Of a stretch of 64,000 nucleotides of DNA, positions 55,772 through 64,000 are shown one piece after another; positions within the stretch are counted from its first letter, which is position 1; each line of letters begins with the position of its first letter. A program made the translations under genes and the position numbers. Source of the stretch: Gemmatimonadota bacterium (GTDB lineage: Bacteria > Gemmatimonadota > Gemmatimonadetes > Gemmatimonadales > Gemmatimonadaceae). The stretch spans positions 247,692 through 311,691 of the forward strand of contig DAHUXM010000004.1 in NCBI GenBank assembly GCA_027307165.1. The letters run 5' to 3'. The notes beneath the pieces were generated by a model, which saw only the letters and a list, made by a program, of their open reading frames with translations, was not told where the DNA came from and did not search any database.

Positions 55772-58744
55772 ATGTATCAGAAGTCGATCCGGAAGTATCT
55801 GACGACGTGCACGCTGGCCGGTGTAACGGCCGCCTCCTGCGCGCTCGTGCTCCCTTCGGTCGCTGGCGCGCAGCGGGCCGCGCACCAGGCAATCGACTCC
55901 GTGTACACGGCGCAGATCAAAAAGGATCTGGAAGATCCGCGCATCACGACGGAGCTCGTGGATTATCTGCCCGCGTCGTCCACCGTGCCGACGCCGCTCA
56001 AGGTGCTCGGGCACATCATCGGCGCGCCGGGCGAGCTGGATCGCTCTGCAGACATCTACAAGTACTTCGACGCGCTGGCGAAGGCGTCGCCGCGCGTCAA
56101 GGTCTGGCGCATCGGCAAGACGGAAGAGGGGCGCGAGATGATCCTCGCGGCGATCGGCGATGAAGAGACGATAAAGAACATCGACAACTATCGCGGCATG
56201 CTCGCGCAGTTGAGCGATCCCCGCAAGACGACGCAGGAACAGGCGCAGAAGCTGATCCACACCGCCAAGCCCATCTACTACATCACCAGCGGCATCCACT
56301 CGCCCGAGTTCGGCGGTCCCGAGATGTTGATGGAGCTGGCGTACCGGCTCGTCGTGGATTCGTCTGCGATCGTTTCGAACATCCGGAACAACGTCATCAC
56401 ACTGATCACCCCGGTGATCGAGCCCGATGGCCGCGACAAGGCTGTCGACACCTACTACTACAACAAGAAGCTGCCAAAGGGCGCCGAGCGGTTGCCGCTG
56501 ATGTACTGGGGCAAGTACGTGCAGCATGATAACAACCGTGACGGGATGGGTCAGTTCCTCAAGCTGACGCAGCACACAACGCAGACGGTGCTCGACTGGC
56601 ATCCGACAGTGTTGCACGATCTGCACGAAGCGCAGACCTATCTCTACGCGTCGACCGGTACGGGTCCGTACAACGAAGCCGTCGATCCGATCACGATCGA
56701 CGAGTGGTGGATGATGGCCGAAAACGACGTGATGGAGATGACGAAGCGCGGCGTGCCGGGTGTGTGGACGTACGGATATTACGACGGCTGGACGCCGAAC
56801 TATCTCTTCTTCATCGCGCACACGCACAACGAAGTCGGGCGGTTCTATGAAGTGCAGAGTTACGGGCCGGATAATTACGTAGTGAAGCCGCGTGCGACGA
56901 CGACTAGCCGGGAGTGGTTCAGGCCCAATCCGCCGCTGGACAGCATCAACTGGGGGCCGCGCAACAACACCAACATCCAGGAATCCGCGATTCTTTTCGC
57001 GCTCAACAACGTCGCGAAGAACAGGGATCAGTTCCTGGACAACTTCTGGCGCAAAGCGCAACGCGCGGTGGACAAGGGAAAGACCGGGCCGATCTTCGGC
57101 TGGGTGATCCCGGCGTCGCAGCGCCGCAAGGCCGACGCGGCTGATGCGGTGAACGAGCTGCGGGCGCAGGGACTAGAGGTGGATACCGCAACTACTGCTT
57201 TTACAGTTGGTAAGCTTTCGGTCAAGCCGGGCGATTACATCGTGCGTGGCGATCAGCCATACCGCACGATAGCTGACATGTACTTTGCGCTGCAGCATTT
57301 CGCGCCCGGGAACCCCGCACCGTACGACGACACGGGCTGGACCTTTCCGTTGATGCGCGACATCACGATCGCGGCTGTGAACGACAAGAGCCTGTTGACG
57401 CAGCCGATGACGTTGCTCACTGCCAATGCCGTCGCCGCGGGCGGGATCTCGGGTACCGGTAACGTCGTGGTGGTCGACAATACCGCTGACAACAACGTTG
57501 CTGCATTCCGCTTCAAGTTTGCGAAGACGAAGATGTCGGCAGCTGAAGAGGACTTCGATGCCGACGGTCATCACTTCCGCGCCGGCGCGATGATCATTGC
57601 GAACGCCAATCGGTCTGCACTGGAGCCCGAGCTGAAGAAGCTCGGCCTCTCTGCCTACGCGATGTCGGCAGCGCCGAGTGTGAAGACGCACGATCTGGAC
57701 GTGCCGCGCATCGGTTACGTGCACAGCTGGTCGCGCACGCAGGACGAGGGTTGGGTTCGTGCTGCGCTCGACACGTACGGCATACCGTACTCGTACTTCG
57801 GCGACATCGATCTGCGTAAGGGCAATCTGCGCCGGAAGTACGATGTGATAATCTTCCCGCACATCGGCGGCACGGTGCAGACGATGGTGAACGGTATCGC
57901 CAAGAACGGTGCGACGCCGCTTCCGTACAGGAAGACCGCCGAGTTCCAGGCACTCGGCACACCCGACGCGTCGGATGACATTCGTGGCGGGATGGGACTC
58001 GAAGGCGTGAAAAATCTCGACGAGTTCGTGCGGCAGGGCGGAACGTTGATCGTCGAAGGATCGACGTCGACGATAATGCCGAGCTACAACCTCACGCCCG
58101 GCGTGACGATCGAGGAGCCGGACAGCCTGTTCGTGCGCGGCAGCATCATGCGCGGAGTGATCAGCGACATGAAGAGTCCGATCGTGTACGGATACGGGCA
58201 CGACCAGATCCCGGTGTACTTCAATCAGGGACCCGTGATCCGCGCGGGCGGCGGCGGGTTTGGTGGATTCGGCGGGTTCGGGCGTGGTGGTGTGAACAGC
58301 CAGGACATCACGCCGATGGCGACGGTGCAGCAACTCTCGCCGTGGAATCCGGATGCTGATGCGTCGGCTGGTGAAGGTGCGCGTCGTCGTGGTGGTGCGC
58401 AGGCTGGTGCAGCGGCGGGTGCGGGTGAAGCCGGTGCGCAGCGTGGTGGGCGTGGAGCTGCGGCTGGTAATGCGGATACTGACGGACCGCGCGTGATTCT
58501 GAAATTCCCGACCAGGCCGGCGGACATGTTGTTGTCGGGGGTGTTGTCGGGTGGCCAGGCTCTGTCAGGACGCGCGCAGGTTGTGGATGAATCAGTAGGG
58601 AAGGGGCATATCGTGATGTTTGCGATAAGGCCGTTCTGGAGATGGCAGACGCAGGGGACTTATATGTTAGGGTTCAATGCGATCATGAACTGGAATGATC
58701 TGGGGGCGGGGAAGGATGGCAATGTCCGCGAAGGCGACCGCTAA
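55772..58744 (+). CDS. Large secreted M14-family zinc carboxypeptidase
   Basis: A 990 aa protein with a signal peptide (CTLAGVTAASCALVLPSVAGAQ), starting at ATG 55772 behind AGGAAG. The M14 domain lies at ~80-420: zinc ligands H and E in SGIHSPEFGGPEML and a later His in LHDLHEAQTYLY, with NNRDGMGQF and a TNHNE-type later segment. The remaining ~550 residues are a C-terminal region with a flavodoxin/amidotransferase-like stretch (VIIFPHIGGTVQTMVNG, LIVEGSTSTIMPSYN) and a Gly/Ala-rich low-complexity patch near 860-910. Such large M14 proteins are common in Gemmatimonadota. It should trim peptides outside the cytoplasm. Confidence 0.92.
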   Translation: MYQKSIRKYLTTCTLAGVTAASCALVLPSVAGAQRAAHQAIDSVYTAQIKKDLEDPRITTELVDYLPASSTVPTPLKVLGHIIGAPGELDRSADIYKYFDALAKASPRVKVWRIGKTEEGREMILAAIGDEETIKNIDNYRGMLAQLSDPRKTTQEQAQKLIHTAKPIYYITSGIHSPEFGGPEMLMELAYRLVVDSSAIVSNIRNNVITLITPVIEPDGRDKAVDTYYYNKKLPKGAERLPLMYWGKYVQHDNNRDGMGQFLKLTQHTTQTVLDWHPTVLHDLHEAQTYLYASTGTGPYNEAVDPITIDEWWMMAENDVMEMTKRGVPGVWTYGYYDGWTPNYLFFIAHTHNEVGRFYEVQSYGPDNYVVKPRATTTSREWFRPNPPLDSINWGPRNNTNIQESAILFALNNVAKNRDQFLDNFWRKAQRAVDKGKTGPIFGWVIPASQRRKADAADAVNELRAQGLEVDTATTAFTVGKLSVKPGDYIVRGDQPYRTIADMYFALQHFAPGNPAPYDDTGWTFPLMRDITIAAVNDKSLLTQPMTLLTANAVAAGGISGTGNVVVVDNTADNNVAAFRFKFAKTKMSAAEEDFDADGHHFRAGAMIIANANRSALEPELKKLGLSAYAMSAAPSVKTHDLDVPRIGYVHSWSRTQDEGWVRAALDTYGIPYSYFGDIDLRKGNLRRKYDVIIFPHIGGTVQTMVNGIAKNGATPLPYRKTAEFQALGTPDASDDIRGGMGLEGVKNLDEFVRQGGTLIVEGSTSTIMPSYNLTPGVTIEEPDSLFVRGSIMRGVISDMKSPIVYGYGHDQIPVYFNQGPVIRAGGGGFGGFGGFGRGGVNSQDITPMATVQQLSPWNPDADASAGEGARRRGGAQAGAAAGAGEAGAQRGGRGAAAGNADTDGPRVILKFPTRPADMLLSGVLSGGQALSGRAQVVDESVGKGHIVMFAIRPFWRWQTQGTYMLGFNAIMNWNDLGAGKDGNVREGDR

Positions 58745-58864
58745 ACATTCGAATAGCTCATGATCGAGTTATAGCGGTGGTGAGCCACCTTTCCTGTACT
58801 TCGCGTATCATATTCGTCTGTCGAGGAGCTGATTAGGCAGTGACCACATTTCATTTACCATCAA

Positions 58865-59437
58865 GTGTCACACCGCAGTCTGCGATCATATCAGAAGCGT
58901 TGGCTTCGAGGCCTTAAACAGGAATTCGGCCCGGAGTGCGTCACCGAATGGGCGGCGTTCTCTCGGACGTTGGATCGCTACTCGCCACGCCTAGACCTTG
59001 CCGTCGGCCCGTTCTCAACCACGCCGGGAGGTCTCCTCACGCAGGACTTCGCGCGACTATGTGGCGAACACGACGAATTCCTTAGGGCCTTGTGGAGTTT
59101 CCATAGTGAGAATGAAACTCGCTTTGGCGCGCAGAGCCCGCAGTCGATTCTAAACCTCCAGTTCGCACTGAATAGCAATCACAATGCTCGGTGTTTCCTC
59201 GCGATTGAGATAGAGAATGCCGTTTCTCGCAAACACCTAATGGGCGGAATTATGAATGCAGTGGCGCTGGGGCACTTAGGAATCGTGATCGGATGGACCG
59301 AGGAGAAACTCCGGGCTACGTTCCGCGCTCGCGCCTATCTTCACTTTCTCGAAGCAGTAGACAAACCAACCATGTTAGTTCAGAATCTCTTGATTCTCTC
59401 TCGTGCTCAGGCCGACCAAGCGTTCGGCCTTTACTAG
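58865..59437 (+). CDS. PD-(D/E)xK nuclease-like protein (possible effector)
   Basis: A 190 aa protein starting GTG 58865. Candidate nuclease residues are D44 (SPRLDLAVGPF) and E115/E117 with K123 (FLAIEIENAVSRKH), a D...ExE...K arrangement compatible with the PD-(D/E)xK fold; GHLGIVIGW gives a following strand. No signal peptide or membrane helix. Codon use is more A+T rich than upstream genes, as in the rest of this block. About 120 nt later a small frame-broken ORF begins, then a 64-aa ORF overlapping an SMC-like ATPase gene. Nuclease assignment is by motif only. Confidence 0.6.
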   Translation: MSHRSLRSYQKRWLRGLKQEFGPECVTEWAAFSRTLDRYSPRLDLAVGPFSTTPGGLLTQDFARLCGEHDEFLRALWSFHSENETRFGAQSPQSILNLQFALNSNHNARCFLAIEIENAVSRKHLMGGIMNAVALGHLGIVIGWTEEKLRATFRARAYLHFLEAVDKPTMLVQNLLILSRAQADQAFGLY

Positions 59438-59557
59438 TGCTGCATCAAGTGGGCAGGGCTGAGTACACTAGCGGACTAACGGAACCGGCTCGGAGAAAGA
59501 AGCGATCCGCTAGGGGTGTGTGTAGAAACGCAAACGGCGGCAGGGAGTTGCTTTGCT

Positions 59558-59741
59558 GTGGCAGTCAAGGCCACGCCAGACGAGCGGCTTAGCGACTTGC
59601 TAATATCTCACATTCGCTTCCTATTTGTCTCGCTCGGACGCGCTCGGGTTCGTCATTAGTCGAATGCTGAGTGCAGCCGCAGTCGTTGCATCTGATTCTC
59701 GTTACGCCAGCCCAACTCCATCAACTCTCCAAATGCAATGA
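59558..59741 (+). pseudogene. Small ORF broken by a +1 frameshift, upstream of the ATPase
   Basis: GTG 59558 has GGGAG 10 nt before it and opens VAVKATPDERLSDLL..., which stops at 59659. The +1 frame (59604-59741) reads SDALGFVISRMLSAAAVVAS and ends TGA overlapping the ATG of the next gene by ATGA. The two pieces fit as one ~60 aa protein if one nucleotide is skipped. The joint Shine-Dalgarno and the stop/start overlap suggest a real gene with a frameshift, or a sequencing error. I do not recognise it. Confidence 0.4.
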
Positions 59742-59932
59742 CATCCGGGGATGAGCATCAAGCCGTCGTGGCCCTGCCGGACGCCGTCGAAGAGTTTCTA
59801 ATATCCATCGAATCCAAGTCTAGCTCGGTGGCGCACTTTCGGTTGCTTAAAGCCGCTCGCTCGCCAGAGCCTCTAGCGGCCATGAGTGCGCAGTTAGCGG
59901 CGCTCGCGAACGAGATCATCGATGAAGCTTGA
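59738..59932 (+). CDS. Small helical protein before the ATPase
   Basis: A 64 aa ORF starting ATG 59738 (overlapping a preceding TGA) and ending at 59932, 11 nt inside the following ATPase gene. It is helical and acidic (VALPDAVEEFLISIESKSS, AAMSAQLAALANEIIDEA). The tight overlap and position are those of a small middle component between an effector and an ATPase, but that is inference. No motif is recognisable. Confidence 0.5.
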   Translation: MTSGDEHQAVVALPDAVEEFLISIESKSSSVAHFRLLKAARSPEPLAAMSAQLAALANEIIDEA

Positions 59933-62411
59933 CATGCTCAAAATCGCCGGATTTCGTGGGTTCAACTCCGAGCGCGAGCTCCGTCTGCACCCGCGACTTA
60001 CCCTGATAGGAGCGCCAAATAGTTACGGCAAGACAAGCATCGCTGAAGCGCTCGAATTCCTCTTCTTTGGTGTGACATCGAAGGTTGATCAGGCGGACTC
60101 CAAAGAGGAGTACAAGGACTCCTACCGCAACAGGCATTTCCCAATCGGCCAGACGGCCTTTGTTGAAGCAACGTGTGTCAATGACGACCGAACTACGCTG
60201 ACCATCCGTCGAACATTGAGGCAAGATGGCGCATCGCAATGTTTCGTTGATGGAACGGAAGTCGAGTCGTGGCCATTCGAAGCACAGCTCCGAATGTCAG
60301 CAACGCCATTCGTTATTCAGCATGCACTCAAGGAGCTCCTCCTCGTCGCACCCAGTGACAGGTTCGTTAGATTCGCGCGCATTCTTGGCCTAAATGACGT
60401 TGACGCGATGTACAGAGTGATCACGAGTCTGTGCACCAAGCCTGAGGTTTCGCTGCCGCCGAAGGCTCTCAAGTACTTAGCAGGGCTGGCGCAACTCGAA
60501 GATCAACTCGCTAATATTGTCTCACTGCGCCCTATCGCTCTCTCGTTGCGAAAAGGTGAACAAGCGTTCGATGACACGTCGCTAAAAGCGCGCGCGTACG
60601 CCACAGGTTTAACCGGCGCAGCGGCAGCCGACTTGCTCATGGCGCTCGCGCGGAAGCGCGATGATCTCGCGAGAGAAATATACGAGGGTGATCCGAGGGT
60701 TCTTCGTCTAGCGGCGGATAAGGCGGCTCAACAACTCAGGCACCGAGAGGCGATCGAACTCCTTGGTACAGTGGAATTCATCGACGAGGTAATGGCCCTT
60801 GCGAAGCAAGACGCACTATCAAGACTTCAACGCCAAGCTGATTTCCTGGGTGCGGGACTGGAGTATCTTGCGGATGACCCACTGCGCTGTCCGCTATGTG
60901 GCGTCGTGGACGAGGGTGGAATGCTTAGCGAGCACATTCGCGGCCAGCACGCTGCAATCCTCGCCGAGCTCTCTACACCGGCCGAGAAGGACGTGCGAGA
61001 AAAGCTGTCGAAGCGGCTCTCCACTGCGCGAACGATACTAGGTGCGAATTGGGCGCTACTTCGATCTCAAACATCCGACTTGATGGGAGTTGCCGAGCCG
61101 GAGAACCAGAAGCGCTTACGCGAGCTCCTGGCCCAGGATGAGTCCGGTGCCGCCGACGTGCTCACTTCTGCGGCGATATCGTTGCGAGATAGTGAACTCG
61201 AAGTGGAGTCAACGGCCGAAGCACTTCAGAATGTAATTGAAGAATGTGAAGGGCATCTCAAGGACAAAACCGAACAGATTGGACATGCCGAAGCAGTAAT
61301 TGGTGCGATCCAGTTGCATCTTAACGCACTAAACAATTGGAACGAGATTGTCGACTCTTGGGCTGATCAGGTACTCGCTGCCGCCGATGTACTTCGACGA
61401 GTAGTGGATGCCAAGGCGGGTACGGAGGAGTTATCACTACTGAGTCGACTGCTTGAGAAGCCTGAATCGATCCGTCGAGCAGTAAGGCTAAAGTCGATGC
61501 TAAGTGAACTCAAGACGCTTCGCTCCAACGCACAGCAGAGTCTCGGCGAAGTCATGGAATTGGCGTTCGATGAGAAACTCACCAAGTCAGTAATGCGGTG
61601 GTATGAAATGATTCGCACAAAAGGAGATCCTGATGTTCATTTCGCGAATTTCTCAATGGAGAAGACCAAGACGGGCGACTACAAGAACGCCCGCGTTCGC
61701 ATCGCTGCAAAGTCGTATGGGGTCGAGCTTGCGTCGGCCGTGTCGTCACTCAGCGAGTCCAAACTCAATGCACTGGGACTCTGCGTAAGTATTGCGTCCG
61801 CAGCAGCGAGTAACGGACCGTGCGGATTCGTTGTTGTCGACGATCCCATTCAATCGTGGGACGCGGAACATGAGGTTCAGTTCATATCACTGGTTAGAGA
61901 ACTTGTAGAGATCGAAGATCGTCAGGTCATTCTGTTATCACATCGAGATTCTTGGATTTCCGTCGTTGCCGACGGATGTCAGACGGTCCGAGGAATTCGT
62001 TATACGATTTCCGGTTACGGTAAGGACGGACCGCAGTTAACCGAGCGCACCTGGATGCCAATCGACGAACGCATTAAGAGTATCCTCCAAATCGCCAACG
62101 ACGGTTCTTGCTCTGTTCAAGAACTTCAGCGAGCAGAAGCAGACGTACGCGTCGCAGTGTGCGATCTCACGGCCACTGCGGTAAAGCGAAAACTGAGCCG
62201 ACATCGAGATGCTAGTACACTCAATAAAAAGGACGTGCGGACGCTCCTTTCTGAGATGAAATGCCCTCCTGGGTTGACGGATCGCGTTGCAGCTACGTTT
62301 GGAAACACCGACGACGCCCATCATGTACCGACAGAGTACGAGCCCAACCGTGATAGAATTCGACAATATCATGGGGCTCTACTGGATCTCAAGGGTTGGA
62401 TGAACAACTAG
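59922..62411 (+). CDS. SMC/Rad50-like ATPase with zinc finger
   Basis: An 829 aa ABC-ATPase-fold protein. Walker A is GAPNSYGKTS (residues 30-39). Helical, coiled-coil-prone arms flank a central zinc motif: C323, C326, H338, H343 in CPLCGVVDEGG and SEHIRGQH. The ABC signature-like SSLSESKLNALG lies near 607-618, and Walker B is FVVVDDPIQSWD with D640 and D641. The layout (head half, arms with a Zn site, head half) is that of Rad50/RecF-like and of ATPases in phage-defence modules. With the upstream nuclease-like protein and small ORFs it resembles ABC three-component conflict systems; that assignment is an inference. The A+T-richer composition supports transfer. Confidence 0.8.
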   Translation: MKLDMLKIAGFRGFNSERELRLHPRLTLIGAPNSYGKTSIAEALEFLFFGVTSKVDQADSKEEYKDSYRNRHFPIGQTAFVEATCVNDDRTTLTIRRTLRQDGASQCFVDGTEVESWPFEAQLRMSATPFVIQHALKELLLVAPSDRFVRFARILGLNDVDAMYRVITSLCTKPEVSLPPKALKYLAGLAQLEDQLANIVSLRPIALSLRKGEQAFDDTSLKARAYATGLTGAAAADLLMALARKRDDLAREIYEGDPRVLRLAADKAAQQLRHREAIELLGTVEFIDEVMALAKQDALSRLQRQADFLGAGLEYLADDPLRCPLCGVVDEGGMLSEHIRGQHAAILAELSTPAEKDVREKLSKRLSTARTILGANWALLRSQTSDLMGVAEPENQKRLRELLAQDESGAADVLTSAAISLRDSELEVESTAEALQNVIEECEGHLKDKTEQIGHAEAVIGAIQLHLNALNNWNEIVDSWADQVLAAADVLRRVVDAKAGTEELSLLSRLLEKPESIRRAVRLKSMLSELKTLRSNAQQSLGEVMELAFDEKLTKSVMRWYEMIRTKGDPDVHFANFSMEKTKTGDYKNARVRIAAKSYGVELASAVSSLSESKLNALGLCVSIASAAASNGPCGFVVVDDPIQSWDAEHEVQFISLVRELVEIEDRQVILLSHRDSWISVVADGCQTVRGIRYTISGYGKDGPQLTERTWMPIDERIKSILQIANDGSCSVQELQRAEADVRVAVCDLTATAVKRKLSRHRDASTLNKKDVRTLLSEMKCPPGLTDRVAATFGNTDDAHHVPTEYEPNRDRIRQYHGALLDLKGWMNN

Positions 62412-62929
62412 CTTGTCGCGTCGGGTCGTTCCTCAGCCCAGGTGTGCCAATTCCGGCTAATTACCCGCGGCAGCCTTCCATTCGTCGTCGAACCCGAGCC
62501 GCCCTTCTGGTCTTCCATGTTAGCAAGACTGGCTCGGAAGAAATGGCTATAGCCTCGGCGGCGCGGTATGCTAGGCTCGCGAGAGATAGCTACGTCCGAT
62601 GGAAGTCGTGTTTGTGAGCTTGTGAATCGACGCTTCTCCTAATGACTCGACAGTTTGCATCGACTAATTCCGCTCTCAACGACTAACGCTCCAGACCGAT
62701 AGTGTTGTAATGAACACTGATGCTGTCAAGCGATCCCATAACGCTCGTCACACTCGCATGTCGTTCACGTCACTGACATTGTAGCGGTGCGGCCGATCGC
62801 AAAGGATAACATGTGGCGATCTTATTCTGCTCGGTTGCGAACTGATACAGAGGTTTGCGACGTGGGGTGTCTGCGATCATGCGTCGACATTTAGGTATGG
62901 CCTGCTGTCGGTCCCGTGGACACACGGAT
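62412..62929. other. Noncoding accessory stretch
   Basis: About 520 nt between the ATPase stop and the IS3 remnant. I see no ORF with a ribosome site, and the longest frames are short and repeat-free. It is more A+T rich than the core, in keeping with a transferred or degraded region. Confidence 0.5.
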
Positions 62930-63862
62930 AAGCTATATGTTCTTGCTGCTCGGAGTCCATGGGGTTCAGATAGCCCAGGGTTGAGTGGCGTTGGATTGGG
63001 TTCTAAAAGCGCTCGACCTAAACAAACACGTCGGAGCGGGCTGCATTCCTAGTGCGATTACATCTTCCCTGTGGCGCACTTCGGTCTTGAGCGAGGAGAA
63101 TAAGCTCTCCATCGCCGAGTTGCCCCACACGTTGCCACATCGGCTCATGCTGCATGTTACGCCCAGTGCGCTGAGGGCCCGATGAAATGACTCGCTTGTG
63201 TACGGGCTTCCGCGAGCCGAGTGCTGCAGTAGATCTGTTTGCTTACCGCCACATCGCCAGACAGCCATCGTGAGCGCGTCGGTCACTAACTGTGCTGTCA
63301 TCGTGGGCTGCGTCAACCAGCCGACCACTCTGCGCGAGTACAGCGTCAGCACCACGGCCACGTATAGCCAACCTTCCGCAGTCCAGATGAAGTTAAGAGC
63401 GGAAACCCATTGATTGGGTGCCGACGCTGGGAATTGACGGTGCAGGATGTTAGGTGCTCAGTGAAGCCGCATCGCGGGCACCAGCATCGACAGGGCGTTC
63501 TTGCCGCCTTGGTCGCGCACGAAGCGTCTGCGCTCGCATTGGCTGTTCGATCTTGTGCAAGCGGCAGTTATGGGCATCACTCGTGACGTCGTACCACACA
63601 CGACGTGCTCCGGAGGTGCGGTCGCTCGACGGAAACTCGTGCGTATCTCTTGGCCAACTACCGCATCACTCACGCTGCGAGCGCTCGGAACACGCGTAAG
63701 CCACGAGTAGAAGCCGCTGCGCGAGACACTGAGTGCCTCACATGTGAGATCAACCGGCCAGATCACTCGGTGCTTCGCCACAGAGTCGAAGTTCACATCG
63801 ACGCCACTGCAAAGTAGGCCGCGGCTTTGTTTCAGGATGTCGCGCTCCATCGTGAGCTTCGG
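62930..63862 (-). pseudogene. Decayed IS3-family transposase (orfB)
   Basis: Read on the minus strand from MERDILKQSR (63850) onward: WPVDLTCEALSVSRSGFYSWL is the N-terminal OrfB region; further on, in shifted frames, come a VWYDVTSDAHNC segment, FIWTAEGWLYVAVV, LYSRRVVGWLTQPTMTAQLV, and SMSRCGNVWGNSAMESLFSS. The rve integrase core has lost key acids: HSDRGSQY reads HSARGSPY, and the first DDE Asp region reads NQWVSALNFIW. At least three frameshifts and in-frame stops are present, so it is inactive. An alternative frame at 62930-63050 still reads NPIQRHSTLGYLNPM, the usual end. Terminal repeats were not identified. Confidence 0.8.
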
Positions 63863-63900
63863 AACCTGTCAATGAGTTTGAGACACTTGGTGGTCAGAAT

Positions 63901-64000
63901 TTAGAGAGCATTTCCATCGATTAAGCGGGCGACTTCGGATGGATTGACCGGCTTGTTGATCCATGCAGCCGTTGGAAGCGCTGGCGGAGTTGGCAGTTGC
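63901..64000 (-). CDS. 3' end of a response-regulator-like gene
   Basis: On the minus strand a frame enters from the right edge and stops with TAA at 63901-63903, reading ...AAWINKPVNPSEVARLIDGNAL. The Lys-Pro with following helix (KPVNPSEVARLID) is typical of the end of CheY-like receiver domains, where this Lys contacts the phosphorylated Asp. The rest lies outside the window, so it could be a stand-alone regulator or the receiver end of a hybrid kinase. Confidence 0.5.
   Translation of the reverse strand, partial: QLPTPPALPTAAWINKPVNPSEVARLIDGNAL

Noticed and set aside
62396..62617. 73-codon plus-strand ORF after the ATPase
   Set aside because: It overlaps the ATPase end in another frame with no ribosome site or family pattern.

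Overview
The window reads as chromosomal DNA of a high-GC Gram-negative-type heterotroph. Lipoproteins, Zn-metallopeptidases of families M14, M16 and M28, an O-antigen-ligase-like protein, a DsbA/VKOR pair and large c-di-GMP proteins recall Gemmatimonadota. That placement is an inference from gene style; no rRNA is present. Housekeeping genes are dense, many joined by 1-4 nt overlaps. The last ~5 kb differs: looser coding, more A+T, a broken insertion sequence.

Layout. 1-8.1 kb: CopC-CopD copper protein, a lipoprotein, a Rieske oxygenase with a Fpg-type DNA glycosylase, a small membrane-protein operon and a GGDEF/EAL protein. 8.2-18.3 kb: queC-queE, a threonine-dehydratase-like enzyme, a solute-binding lipoprotein overlapping a chemoreceptor, the agmatine-to-putrescine pair, a DCC protein and a membrane diguanylate cyclase. 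18.4-22.3 kb: tRNA-Asn and an operon DAHP synthase-prephenate dehydratase-AroH chorismate mutase-threonine synthase. 22.3-38.9 kb: aconitase, O-antigen-ligase-like protein, M28 peptidase, kynureninase-like enzyme, TPR proteins, M16 peptidase, a membrane protein with a TIM-barrel-like domain, and a CDP-alcohol phosphotransferase. 39-58.7 kb: alpha/beta hydrolase, DsbA-VKOR, acetyl-CoA synthetase, dUTPase, citrate synthase, OsmC, VWA protein, two MFS transporters, RpiB, a ferric-reductase-like protein and a large M14 peptidase. 58.8-64 kb: an accessory block with a nuclease-like protein, small ORFs and an SMC/Rad50-like ATPase, then a decayed IS3-family transposase and the end of a response-regulator-like gene.

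The most informative signal is upstream of the aromatic operon. A short ORF carries the run FYYYASYW and sits over segments that can form a 1:2 hairpin, a 2:3 antiterminator or a 3:4 intrinsic terminator. This is the complete architecture of a ribosome-mediated attenuator responding to aromatic amino acids. The downstream prephenate dehydratase lacks an ACT domain, which suggests control at transcription.

Other points worth attention are the putative three-component ATPase/nuclease conflict module, an alpha/beta hydrolase whose catalytic His position is Arg, a five-copy LAEET repeat at the end of DAHP synthase, and families of interspersed palindromic repeats including a ~94 bp inverted-repeat pair at 48.3-48.8 kb.
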